From Pelomonas baiyunensis (GTDB taxonomy: Bacteria > Pseudomonadota > Gammaproteobacteria > Burkholderiales > Burkholderiaceae_C): a stretch of DNA of 64,000 nucleotides. The notes under the pieces are model-generated. The model made no database searches. It had not been told where the DNA came from and saw only the letters and a program-made list of their open reading frames with translations. Positions 18,366 to 26,516 of this stretch are shown in pieces (the stretch's first letter is position 1; each line of letters starts with the position of its first letter). The position numbers and the translations under genes were made by a program. Where the stretch lies: positions 496,001 to 560,000 of the forward strand of contig NZ_JBIGIB010000003.1 in the NCBI RefSeq assembly GCF_043555935.1. The letters are read 5' to 3'.

Positions 18366-19193
18366 ATGACCGTGCCCGGTACCCGACGGCAGATCCTGCA
18401 GGCCTGGCTGGCCGGAGCGGCTGCATGGGCGCAGCCGGTCGGCGCGCAGCCCGCTGCCTTGCGCTACATCGTGCCGACACCGCACGACCGCTTTGGCCAT
18501 TACGTGGTGGCGCTGCTGGCTCGTGTGGCCGAACTCACCGCCCAGCCCTACACCTTCCGTGCGTTGGGCGACCGCCGCATGACCCAGCGCCGCCTGGAGC
18601 TGGAAGTGGGCAGCCCGCAAGGCACGGTGGACCTGATGTGGGGCATGACCAGCGACGCCCGCCGCCGCGAGCTGCGGCGCCTGGACGTGAAGCTGGACCA
18701 AGGCCTCATCGGCTGGCGCGTGCTGGTGGTGCGGCGTGACGACCTGGCCCGCTGGCCCCGTCAACTGCCGGTGGCCGAGTTGCAGCGGCGCCGGGCCGGC
18801 CAGGGGCTGCACTGGCCCGATGTCGACATCCTGCGCAACAACGGCTACCTCGTGGACACCGCGGCCGACACCGCCACGCTGTACGACATGCTGCGCCACG
18901 GCCGGCTGGACTACTTCCCCCGCTCGGTGATGGAAGTGCTGGACGAACTGGCCGGGCTGGACACGCGGGACGTGGCCATCGTGCCCGACCTGGCGCTGCG
19001 CTATGACACCGGCAACTACATCTTCATTGGCCCCCACCAGGCGGCCGTGGCGGCTGACCTGGAGACTGCCCTGAGCCGCTTGCAGGCCCAGGGCGAACTG
19101 CGCAAGCGCTTCAACGCTGCGTTCGATGCTGAACTGCGCACGCTGCGCCTGGCCCAGCGCCGCGTGATCGATCTGCAGGCGCCACCGCCCTGA
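18366..19193 (+). CDS. periplasmic solute-binding-like protein
   Basis: 275 residues. A signal sequence covers the first ~30 residues (TRRQILQAWLAGAAAWAQPV then GAQP) and starts with an RR pair. The rest has the look of a type II periplasmic binding fold: LRYIVPTPHDRFGHYVVALL, YTFRALGDRRMTQRRLELEVG, DLMWGMTSDARR and a late helix with NYIFIGPHQAAVAADLETAL. No permease or ATPase is adjacent, so it may be an orphan binding or sensor-type protein. Start 18366 gives the signal sequence; an in-frame start at 18315 would add 17 residues. Confidence 0.7.
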   Translation: MTVPGTRRQILQAWLAGAAAWAQPVGAQPAALRYIVPTPHDRFGHYVVALLARVAELTAQPYTFRALGDRRMTQRRLELEVGSPQGTVDLMWGMTSDARRRELRRLDVKLDQGLIGWRVLVVRRDDLARWPRQLPVAELQRRRAGQGLHWPDVDILRNNGYLVDTAADTATLYDMLRHGRLDYFPRSVMEVLDELAGLDTRDVAIVPDLALRYDTGNYIFIGPHQAAVAADLETALSRLQAQGELRKRFNAAFDAELRTLRLAQRRVIDLQAPPP

Positions 19194-19293
19194 GGCCCGC
19201 CGCCGGGCCTACGGCGCCCGAGAAGCGGGCTTGTGCGGGCTGCGAAGCCGGCCCGCCCCGCCTGGCGTGCGGCCCTGCGGCGAAAATCGGGGC

Positions 19294-20544
19294 ATGTCTC
19301 TCACCGCCTACATGGACGACCTCGGCCGCGCCGCCCGCGCCGCCGCCACGCAGATGGCCGCCGCCTCCACGGCCGCCAAGAACACCGCGCTGCTGGCCCT
19401 GGCCCGCCGCCTGCGCGAGGCCGGCCCAGCGCTGGCCGAGGCGAACGCCCGCGACCTGGCCTGTTCCGCCGAACTGAGCGGCCCGCTGCGCGACCGTCTG
19501 AAGCTCGACGCCAAGACGCTGGCGACCGTGGCCGAAGGCTGCGAGCAGATCGCCGCCATGCCCGACCCCATCGGCGAAATCACCGGCGTGAAGCGCCGCC
19601 CCACCGGCATCAGCGTGGGCCAGATGCGCGTGCCGCTGGGCGTGTTCGGCATGATCTACGAGAGCCGCCCGAACGTGACCATCGAGGCCGCGTCGTTGGC
19701 CATCAAGAGCGGCAACGCCTGCATCCTGCGCGGCGGCTCCGAGGCCATCCACTCCAACCTCGCGCTGGCCGAGATCGTCAGCGCGTCGCTCGAAGAAGCC
19801 GGCCTGCCGCGCGCCGCCGTGCAGCTCGTCAACACGACCGACCGCGCCGCCGTGGGCCTGCTCATCAGCCGCCCGCAGTGGGTGGACGTCATCATTCCTC
19901 GCGGCGGCAAGGGCCTGATCGAGCGCATCAGCGCCGAGGCCAAGGTGCCGGTCATCAAGCACCTGGACGGCAACTGCCACAGCTATGTCGACGCCGAGGT
20001 GGACCTCGACCTGGCCGTGAAGGTGGTGGACAACGCCAAGACGCAGAAGTACAGCCCCTGCAACGCCACTGAGTCGCTGCTGGTGCATGCGGCGCAGGCG
20101 GCGGCTTTCTTGCCGCGCATCGCGGCCGTGTTCAAGGTCAAGGGCGTGGAGATGCGCGGCTGCCTGCGCACGCTGGCCCTGGTGCCGGGCGCGGTGGCGG
20201 CTGTCGAGGAGGACTGGTCCACCGAGTACCTGGCGCCCATCATCAGCATCAAGGTGGTGGAGTCGCTGGACGAGGCCATCGCGCACATCAACCGCTACGG
20301 ATCGCACCACACGGACGCGATCGTGACGACGAACCACCCGAACGCGATGCGCTTTCTGCGGGAGGTGGATTCGGCCAGCGTGATGGTGAATGCCAGCACG
20401 CGGTTCGCGGATGGTTTCGAGTACGGCCTGGGCGCCGAGATCGGCATCTCCACCGACAAGTTTCATGCGCGCGGGCCGGTGGGGTTGGAGGGGCTGACGT
20501 CGATGAAGTGGGTGGTGTTGGGGCAGGGAGAGGTGCGGGGCTGA
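19294..20544 (+). CDS. proA: gamma-glutamyl phosphate reductase
   Basis: 416 residues, normal length. Second step of proline synthesis: NADPH-dependent reduction of gamma-glutamyl phosphate to the semialdehyde. It is an aldehyde-dehydrogenase-fold enzyme; the catalytic Cys is near 256 (KYSPCNATESLLVH). Other family motifs are GVFGMIYESRPNVTIEAASL, LRGGSEA, VDVIIPRGGKGLI and HHTDAIVT. proB is not adjacent. The start ATG at 19294 matches the family N-terminus; 21 further in-frame codons upstream do not. Confidence 0.97.
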   Translation: MSLTAYMDDLGRAARAAATQMAAASTAAKNTALLALARRLREAGPALAEANARDLACSAELSGPLRDRLKLDAKTLATVAEGCEQIAAMPDPIGEITGVKRRPTGISVGQMRVPLGVFGMIYESRPNVTIEAASLAIKSGNACILRGGSEAIHSNLALAEIVSASLEEAGLPRAAVQLVNTTDRAAVGLLISRPQWVDVIIPRGGKGLIERISAEAKVPVIKHLDGNCHSYVDAEVDLDLAVKVVDNAKTQKYSPCNATESLLVHAAQAAAFLPRIAAVFKVKGVEMRGCLRTLALVPGAVAAVEEDWSTEYLAPIISIKVVESLDEAIAHINRYGSHHTDAIVTTNHPNAMRFLREVDSASVMVNASTRFADGFEYGLGAEIGISTDKFHARGPVGLEGLTSMKWVVLGQGEVRG

Positions 20545-20589
20545 CGGTGACGGGCTGATGAGTTGCCGGCGCTACGACGAAAACTCGCC

Positions 20590-21060
20590 ATGAACATCAG
20601 CTTTCGCCCCGCCACTGCCGCCGACGCCCCAGCCTGCGTGACCCTCCGTGGCCTCACCCGCGAGAACGCCATCTCGGTCGCGCAACTGGCGGCCATGGGC
20701 ATCACGGCAGAGTCCTGGGCGAGGGCCGTCGCAGCCGGTGATCTGCCGGGTTTTGTCTGCATCGACGACAAATCCACCCTCGTCGGCTACTGCTTTGGCG
20801 ACAAGACCTCGGGTGAAGTGGTCGTGCTGGCATTGCTGCCGCAATACTAAGGCCAGGGCATCGGCAAGCGGTTGCTACGCTTGGTGGTGGATGTTCTCTT
20901 CACGGCGGGCCATCGGCGCCTCTTCCTGGGTTGCTCACCCGACCCCGCCGTGCGCTCCTACAGCTTCTATCGCCGGCAGGGTTGGGTGTCGACTGGCAGC
21001 TTTGACCGGGCGGGGGATGAAGTGCTCGAATTCGTCCTCCGGCGCGAGGCGGCCACCTAG
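20590..21060 (+). pseudogene. GNAT acetyltransferase gene interrupted by one in-frame stop codon
   Basis: The first 86 codons (from MNISFRPATAADAPACVTLR) read as a GNAT N-terminus and end at TAA (20848-20850). The same frame continues without shift as GQGIGKRLLRLVVDVLFTAG and then FLGCSPDPAVRSYSFYRRQGW to a TAG at 21058-21060. The missing residue lies exactly where relatives have YEGQGIGKxLL, the acetyl-CoA loop, so one G-to-T change of a GAA codon explains it. Joined length (~156) is normal for GNAT. It is a recent nonsense mutation or a sequencing error. Confidence 0.85.
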
Positions 21061-21071
21061 CCCGTGCAGCC

Positions 21072-21133
21072 TCAGCGCAGCCCCGTCACCTGCGCCTCCT
21101 TCGGCGCGCTGATCACGTACTCGGCCCTGAAGC
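21072..21133 (-). pseudogene. C-terminal relic of a second DUF4139-type gene
   Basis: Read leftwards, this gives FRAEYVISAPKEAQVTGLR and a stop (TGA at 21074-21072). The intact gene 0.8 kb away ends FTAEYVISAPKEAVVTGLR, 17 of 19 residues alike. Only this tail remains; to its right the inverted-repeat cluster begins. Confidence 0.75.
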
Positions 21134-21835
21134 CGTGTAGGGCGGGTCGTTGACCCGGCTATTTCCTTGGTCTATCCGGCATTTGGCAAGTTCGTGAGTC
21201 CCCGCCGGGAGTTCTGGCTTGCCGCTTGCAAGCGGCAAGCCCTTCGCCAGGCACGGGGCAGCCCGCAGTGGGCTGCCCCGTGTCCGGGCTCAGCCCCGGC
21301 GGGCGACCTTCTTTTTGAGCGACCAAAAAGAAGGCAAAAAGTCGCCCCTGCTCCGTCGCCCCTCGCTGCGCGAGGGGTGCCCTGCGATGCTCGGAACCCG
21401 AGGACCGCGCGGAACTCCCTTCGCTACGCTCCGGTCAAACAGCCGCGCGGAGTCAGTTGACGATGCGGGCTTCGCCCGCACCTCGGGCTCCTGCGCGTCT
21501 CGGCTCCTCCAAAGGGGTCAGCGGGAACAGCCAAAAGCCAAACCCGCAATCCGTTCGCATCGAGGTATTCCTCTTACCCCCTTTAGCGCCGCCGAGGAGC
21601 GGAAGACCTTGAGGCCGCGTGCGCAGCACGCTGCGAGAACTGACTCCGTGCAGTTGTTTGACCGAAGCGTAGCGAAGGGAGTTCTGCGCGGGGCCTCAAG
21701 GGCTGAGTACCGCAGGGAACCCCTCGCAACGCGAGGGGCGGTGCGGTCGGGGGGGCGCTTCTTTGCCTACTTTCTTGTCGACACAAGAAAGTAGGTCGCC
21801 CGCCGGGGCGAACTCCCGGCACGGTGCAACGGGTC
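21134..21835. repeat. cluster of inverted repeats, about 700 bp, no gene
   Basis: Nested palindromes: a 24-bp perfect one at 21217-21240, 13-base arms at 21252-21264/21270-21282, 11-base arms at 21307-21317/21324-21334, and 12-base arms CTACTTTCTTGT/ACAAGAAAGTAG at 21767-21778/21783-21794. On a larger scale the two flanks are imperfect inverted copies: CGGAGTCAGTTG, CGAGGGG, CTCCCTTCGCTACGCTCCGGTCAAAC and GGCGGGCGACC-type blocks on the left recur reversed on the right (about 21185-21475 against 21615-21820). No transposase frame is present. It resembles dispersed intergenic repeats common in Burkholderiales genomes. Confidence 0.75.
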
Positions 21836-21877
21836 ACGCCGCTCGTCGCAAAAGCACACGGAGCTGCGTGGCCACCG

Positions 21878-23455
21878 TCACCGCAACCCCGTCACCACCG
21901 CCTCCTTCGGCGCACTGATCACATACTCCGCCGTGAACCGCTGGCTCGCCCCCGCCGCCAGCGGCTGCTCCCACAGCACCAGCCCCGGCTGCTTGCGCCA
22001 CGCCTGCGTGGCGGGCGCCGGGCTGAACTGGCTCTGCACCTTGATGTCCTCGTGCTGCGACACCGGCGCGGCTTCCACCAGTTGCAGCGTCAGCGAACCC
22101 GACGTGTGCCGGTTCTCCACCACCCAGCCGCGTGCGTACCGGTGTTCGGCCCGTGCGCCGATGAAACCGGTGTTGCCGGCATTGCGCTGCTCAGGCTCCA
22201 CCTGCACGCGCACCGCGTCGTCACGGCCGAAGGGCAGTTCCAGCCGTTCCTCGCTGCTGGCGATGTTGAGCGTGCTGCTGCCCACCAGCGCGCCGTCGCG
22301 CAGCAGCTGCATGGTGCCGCGCGGCCAGGTGCCGGCCGGGCGGGCGGCGTCGGCCACCAGGTAGGCCGCAGCCTCGCTTTGCGGTTGCACGCGGGCGATC
22401 AGCTGGGCTTGCAGCTTCTCGGTGCCCAGCGCCAGGCTGGCGCGCTGCGTGCTGCTGTCGATGGTCACGCGCAGCGGCAGCACGAACTCGGTGGCGTAGG
22501 CGCTTTGGAAGACGCTCAGGTCGAAGCGGTCCAGCGCCGGCTCGGCAGCGCGCGAGCCGGTCACCTCCACCTTGGCGGCCAGGGCCGGGGCGGGTGCTGC
22601 GGGGGCGTACATCAAGGCCGCTTCGGCCTGCGGCTGCGGGCGGCGCAGGTCCAGCGACCACGGCGGCGGCAGGTTCACGCCCACGCGGGGCGTGACCTGC
22701 GCGGTGGACAGCCGCAGCGTCACGTTCTTCCAGTCCTCGCCGCTTTGCTGCGACACCTGGGCCAGCCGCTCCAGGGCCACCGCGCCGGTGGGGGTGTCCA
22801 GCAGCGCGCGGTAGCTGGGCGCCCAGCCGGCTTGCGTGATGCGGTAGCTGAGCTTGACCTCGGCCGCCTGGGCGGTGGAGAGCCGCACGCGCAGGCTGCG
22901 CCACTGCGGGTTGGCGGCGGCCAGTCGGTCGCGTTCGGCCTTGAGCGGGGTGATCTGGCGGTCCAGGTCGTCCAGCTGGCGGCGCAGCACGGCCTGGCGT
23001 TGCAGCGCGTCCAGCGCGGTTTTGCGGATGCTGTCGGCCGTGGCGGCGATGCCGGTGGCCGGCGTGGCGCGGGCTTCGCCCGAGCCCAGGGCCTTGAGGT
23101 AGCCCAGGCTGGTGTCCAGCGCGGTGGATTCGGCGGCGAGGGTGTCGCGCTGGGTTTCGAGCTTGCGCACCTGCTCGTCCAGCGGGCTGGTGGCGCACTC
23201 GGGCACGCGTTCGCGCGGCAAGGTTTCCACCTGCACCGGGCCCAGGTTCACGCCCGCGGGTGCGGTGATTTGCAGCGTGTCGGGGTCAAAGCGGGCGGTC
23301 AGGCAGTTCAACACCAGCTCGCGGGCGCCGGCCGCCACCGGCGCCAGGCGCCTGACCTGCGCCCCACCGGGGTAGACGAGCACCTCGTCGATACGGGATT
23401 GGGCCGCCGCCAGGGTGGGCAGCAGGGCGGCCAGGAGCAGGGTGGGGTGATGCAT
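21878..23455 (-). CDS. secreted DUF4139 / MuiA-family protein
   Basis: 525 residues. Signal peptide to LPTLAAAQ (19). An N-terminal beta domain (SRIDEVLVYPGGAQVRRLAP) is followed by a long coiled coil (about 95-175, with SPLDEQVRKLETQRDTLAAE) and then the C-terminal DUF4139 domain (VKLSYRITQAGWAPSYRALL, EDWKNVTLRLSTAQVTPRVG) ending in the conserved YVISAPKEAVVTG. Members (mucoidy inhibitor MuiA relatives) are envelope proteins of unknown mechanism. Start 23455 gives the signal peptide. It is divergent from queC, starts 46 bases apart. A relic of a second copy lies beyond the inverted-repeat cluster. Confidence 0.88.
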   Translation of the reverse strand: MHHPTLLLAALLPTLAAAQSRIDEVLVYPGGAQVRRLAPVAAGARELVLNCLTARFDPDTLQITAPAGVNLGPVQVETLPRERVPECATSPLDEQVRKLETQRDTLAAESTALDTSLGYLKALGSGEARATPATGIAATADSIRKTALDALQRQAVLRRQLDDLDRQITPLKAERDRLAAANPQWRSLRVRLSTAQAAEVKLSYRITQAGWAPSYRALLDTPTGAVALERLAQVSQQSGEDWKNVTLRLSTAQVTPRVGVNLPPPWSLDLRRPQPQAEAALMYAPAAPAPALAAKVEVTGSRAAEPALDRFDLSVFQSAYATEFVLPLRVTIDSSTQRASLALGTEKLQAQLIARVQPQSEAAAYLVADAARPAGTWPRGTMQLLRDGALVGSSTLNIASSEERLELPFGRDDAVRVQVEPEQRNAGNTGFIGARAEHRYARGWVVENRHTSGSLTLQLVEAAPVSQHEDIKVQSQFSPAPATQAWRKQPGLVLWEQPLAAGASQRFTAEYVISAPKEAVVTGLR

Positions 23456-23500
23456 GGCGCGGCAGGGGGTGGAGGGAAGCGCAAAGGTAGCATTCCGCCC

Positions 23501-24217
23501 ATGAACGACCCCCGCAAAGCGCTCGTGCTTTTTTCCGGCGGGCAGGACTCGACGACCTGCCTGGCCTGGGCCCTGGACCGCTATGCCGAGGTGGAGACCC
23601 TGGCCTTCGACTACGGCCAGCGCCACCGCATCGAACTGGACTGCCGCACCACGGTGCGCGAGAAGCTGGCCACGCAGTTCCCCGCCTGGGCGGGCAAGCT
23701 GGGGGCCGACCACCTGCTGGACCTGGCCGTGCTGGGCCAGATCAGCGACACCGCACTGACCAGCGAACGCGCCATTGAGCTGCAGGCCAACGGTTTGCCC
23801 AACACCTTTGTGCCCGGGCGCAACCTGCTGTTCCTGACCTTCGCCGCCACGCTGGCTTACCGGCGCGGCGCCAGCGTGCTGGTGGGCGGCATGTGTGAGA
23901 CCGATTTCTCGGGCTACCCCGACTGCCGGGACAACACCCTCAAGGCCATGCAGGTGGCGCTGAGCCTGGGCCTGGACACGCCCATGACGCTGGAAACCCC
24001 GCTGATGTTCATCGACAAGGCGGCCACCTGGCGCCTGGCCGAGCAACTGGGCGGCGACGCGCTGGTGAAGCTGATCGTGGAAGACACGCACACCTGCTAC
24101 CTGGGCGAGCGCGGCGCGCTGCACGACTGGGGCCACGGCTGCGGCCACTGCCCGGCGTGCGCGCTGCGGGCCAAGGGCCACGCGGGCTACCGGGCCGCGG
24201 GGCCGCAATCCTCATGA
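23501..24217 (+). CDS. queC: 7-cyano-7-deazaguanine synthase
   Basis: 238 residues. It makes preQ0 from CDG with ATP and ammonia, in the pathway to queuosine in tRNA. Seen: the PP-loop LVLFSGGQDSTTCLAWAL near the N-terminus, FDYGQRH, FVPGRNLLFLT, and the zinc Cys set (HTCYLGERG, then HGCGHCPACALR). The start ATG at 23501 matches the family N-terminus. The stop overlaps the LemA-like start as ATGA (24214-24217), implying coupling. Other queuosine genes are not adjacent, though folE, which makes the pathway's first intermediate from GTP, lies 1.6 kb away. Confidence 0.96.
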   Translation: MNDPRKALVLFSGGQDSTTCLAWALDRYAEVETLAFDYGQRHRIELDCRTTVREKLATQFPAWAGKLGADHLLDLAVLGQISDTALTSERAIELQANGLPNTFVPGRNLLFLTFAATLAYRRGASVLVGGMCETDFSGYPDCRDNTLKAMQVALSLGLDTPMTLETPLMFIDKAATWRLAEQLGGDALVKLIVEDTHTCYLGERGALHDWGHGCGHCPACALRAKGHAGYRAAGPQSS

Positions 24218-24759
24218 CGCCCTGGCAGTGGGCCGGTGTGGCCTGCGGGGCGTCGCTGTTCTTCTGGGGCGTGGGGGCCTACAACCGGCTGATGTCGCTT
24301 CGCAATGCCATCGGCGACGCGTTCGCCCAGCTGGACACGCACCTGAAAGAGCGCGCCGAGGTGTGCGAGAAGCTGCTGGCCGCGGTGGCCCCGCGCCTGC
24401 CGAGCGAGCAGGCCACGTTCGACGCACTGGCCAGTGCCCAGGCCGAGGCCCAGACGGCGGCGCAGGCCTCGCGCGCCAAGCCCTGGGCGCCCGACCCGGT
24501 GGGCACGTTGGCGGTGGCCAGCGCGCTGCACGCGGCGGCGCTCACGCGGCTGCTGTCGCTGCTGGACCACCAGGCCGAGCTGCGCAGCGAGGCCGAGATC
24601 GACGCGCTGGTGAGTGAACTCAAGCTGATCGAGCGCCAGCGCGCCTTCACCCGCCAGGTGTTCAACCAGGCGGTGGGCCAGTACAACGAGGCGCTGAACC
24701 AGTTCCCCACGCGCGTCCTGGCCAACCTGTACGGCTTCAAGGAGGCGCGCTCGCTGTAA
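24214..24759 (+). CDS. LemA-family protein
   Basis: 181 residues. One N-terminal membrane helix (QWAGVACGASLFFWGVGAYN) followed by the LemA helical bundle: YNRLMSLRNAIGDAFAQLDT, HLKERAEVCEKLL, and the family ending FNQAVGQYNEALNQFPTRVL with GFKEARSL. LemA proteins are membrane-anchored and exposed helical proteins of unclear role. The start ATG overlaps the queC stop (ATGA). Confidence 0.88.
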   Translation: MTPWQWAGVACGASLFFWGVGAYNRLMSLRNAIGDAFAQLDTHLKERAEVCEKLLAAVAPRLPSEQATFDALASAQAEAQTAAQASRAKPWAPDPVGTLAVASALHAAALTRLLSLLDHQAELRSEAEIDALVSELKLIERQRAFTRQVFNQAVGQYNEALNQFPTRVLANLYGFKEARSL

Positions 24760-24811
24760 GGCTGCGCGGGCCGGGGTGTAAGGCCCGGGCCGGTCAGCGC
24801 GACGCAAGGGC

Positions 24812-25333
24812 ATGCGTGCCTTCTCTGCCCTATCTGCCTTTCCTGCCTTGATGCTGGCCCTGGCCGGCCTGTTCACCCCCCTTGCCCTGCTGGCAGCGCC
24901 GCCCGCGGCGCAGGCGTTGCAACTGAGCGGCCCGACGCTGGAGGGCCGCGCGTTCGACCTGCAGGCGCTGCGCGGCCAGGTGGTGATGCTGGTGTTCTGG
25001 AACACCGCGTGCGTGCCCTGCGTGCAGCGCATGCCGGAGCTGCGTGCCAATGCGCGGGGCTGGCGGGGCCAGCCGTTCCGCTTGGTGCTCGTCAGCACCG
25101 ACCGTGACCGTGACGCCGTGCAGGCCTATGTGCGCACGCTGCGGCAGGTGGAGGGTGAACCGGTGGACACGCCCTTCCTGTGGGCGGGCGAGCAGCACCT
25201 GGCCGGCGGGCTGCGGGTGCCGGCGCGCGTGCCGTTGACGCTGGTGCTCAACCCCCGCGGCGAGGTGGTGGCGCGGCACGAGGGGCGCATCGCGCCCGAG
25301 GCTTGGGACGATGTGGCGGCCGCGCTGCCCTGA
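24812..25333 (+). CDS. TlpA-like thiol-disulfide oxidoreductase
   Basis: 173 residues. Signal peptide or N-terminal anchor to about 35 (ALLAAPPAAQA). Thioredoxin-like fold with the redox pair C67 and C70 in FWNTACVPCVQRMPELRA and the cis-Pro region ARVPLTLVLNPRGEV near 145. This CVPC motif after FWNT is typical of the TlpA/ResA group, which works in the periplasm. No cytochrome c or Dsb genes are adjacent, so the partner is unknown. Convergent with the BLUF gene (23-base gap). Confidence 0.87.
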   Translation: MRAFSALSAFPALMLALAGLFTPLALLAAPPAAQALQLSGPTLEGRAFDLQALRGQVVMLVFWNTACVPCVQRMPELRANARGWRGQPFRLVLVSTDRDRDAVQAYVRTLRQVEGEPVDTPFLWAGEQHLAGGLRVPARVPLTLVLNPRGEVVARHEGRIAPEAWDDVAAALP

Positions 25334-25356
25334 GTGGGCGGCACGGCCTGAACGGC

Positions 25357-25779
25357 TCAGCTGACGGCGATCGCGCCCGACGCGCACATTTCCTGGAACA
25401 GCGAGGCCATGGCGCCGCCGCTCATGGTGTACGGGTCGAGCTTGCCAGTCTCGGAATACTTCAGCACCAGCGCCGGGTTCAAGCGGTGCAGGTTGACCTG
25501 CCCCATGGTCCAGCCCGGGAAGCCGCGCTCGGTGATTTCCTCGTAGCCCAGCAGGATGACGTCGCGGTGGCGGCGGTCGCTCACGATGTGCTTGTAGCGA
25601 GCGTTGACCGCGTCGCGGCCGCCTTCCAGCACCTGAACGTACACGCCGTCGGTGAAGCACAGCAGGCCGGTGATGCCCTCGGCCGGGTTGTGCTCCCGCG
25701 AGATCTTCAAGATGGCCGAGAGGTCGGCGTCGGCCGGCGTGGACGTCGCGCGGCTGGCGTACATGAGTCGGACGAGCAT
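25357..25779 (-). CDS. BLUF-domain blue-light photoreceptor, short form
   Basis: 140 residues: a complete BLUF domain with a ~45-residue tail and no output domain. Conserved flavin-site residues are present: Y7 (LMYASRAT), N31 (HNPAEGITGLL), Q49 (YVQVLEGG), and W90/M92 (GFPGWTMGQV), plus SDRRHRDV. BLUF proteins bind FAD and shift their hydrogen bonds in blue light, usually signalling to a partner protein. The start lies three bases after the folE stop on the same strand, so the two are almost surely one transcript. Confidence 0.93.
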   Translation of the reverse strand: MLVRLMYASRATSTPADADLSAILKISREHNPAEGITGLLCFTDGVYVQVLEGGRDAVNARYKHIVSDRRHRDVILLGYEEITERGFPGWTMGQVNLHRLNPALVLKYSETGKLDPYTMSGGAMASLFQEMCASGAIAVS

Positions 25780-25782
25780 GGT

Positions 25783-26475
25783 TCAGCCTTTGGCAATCAG
25801 AGACAGGAATTCGCGGCGCAGGTTGGCGTCCTTCAGGAACGCGCCGCGCATCACGCTGTTGGTCATCTTGGACTCGCTGTCCTTCACGCCCCGCCAGTGC
25901 ATGCAGAAATGGTCGGCCTCCATCACCAGCGCCAGGCCGTCGGGCTGCACGCGCTCCTGCAGCTCGTTGGCGAGCATCGTGACGGCCTCCTCCTGGATTT
26001 GCGGGCGGCTCATGATCCAGTCGCACAGCCGCGCGTACTTGGACAGGCCGATCAGGTTGGAGTGCTCGTTGGGCAGCAGGCCGATCCAGACCTTGCCCAT
26101 GATGGGGCACAGGTGGTGCGAGCAGGCGCTGCGCACGGTGATGGGGCCGACGATCATCAACTCGTTGAGGCGGCTGACGTTCGGGAACTCGGTGACCGAG
26201 GGCGCCGCGGCGTAGCGGCCGGCGAACACCTCGCGCAGGAACATCTTGGCCACGCGCTTGGCGGTTTCCTGGGTGTTGTGGTCGCTGTCGGTGTCGATGA
26301 CGAGGCTTTTCAGCACCTCCTGCATCTTGGACTGCACCTCGGCCTGCAGGGCGTCCAGTTCGCCGGGCTCGATGAACGCGGCGATGTTGTCGTTCGCATG
26401 GTGGCGGCAGCCGGCCGACACCAGGCGGTAGCGGATGCGCTCGGAGACGGGCGCGTCTTGGGCAGGTGCATTCAT
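25783..26475 (-). CDS. folE: GTP cyclohydrolase I
   Basis: 230 residues. It converts GTP to dihydroneopterin triphosphate, the first step of folate, tetrahydropterin and queuosine synthesis. Motifs: zinc and substrate residues in SACSHHLCPIMGKVWIGLLP, GLSKYARLCDWI, ADHFCMHWRGVKDSESKMTN. The N-terminal ~30 residues (CRHHANDNIAAFIEPG) vary from the classic E. coli form. The ATG at 26475 is preferred; an alternative start 9 bases up is possible. Divergent from rsmB by 41 bases. The downstream BLUF gene follows after a 3-base gap. Confidence 0.95.
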   Translation of the reverse strand: MNAPAQDAPVSERIRYRLVSAGCRHHANDNIAAFIEPGELDALQAEVQSKMQEVLKSLVIDTDSDHNTQETAKRVAKMFLREVFAGRYAAAPSVTEFPNVSRLNELMIVGPITVRSACSHHLCPIMGKVWIGLLPNEHSNLIGLSKYARLCDWIMSRPQIQEEAVTMLANELQERVQPDGLALVMEADHFCMHWRGVKDSESKMTNSVMRGAFLKDANLRREFLSLIAKG

Positions 26476-26516
26476 GCGAAGCATTGTGAAGCGGTTGCCA
26501 CTTCTACACTGGCCGC

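Noticed and set aside
21134..21835. Insertion sequence
   Set aside because: Inverted repeats are present but no transposase frame, and no target-site duplication could be identified; the similar flanks are ends of paralogous genes.
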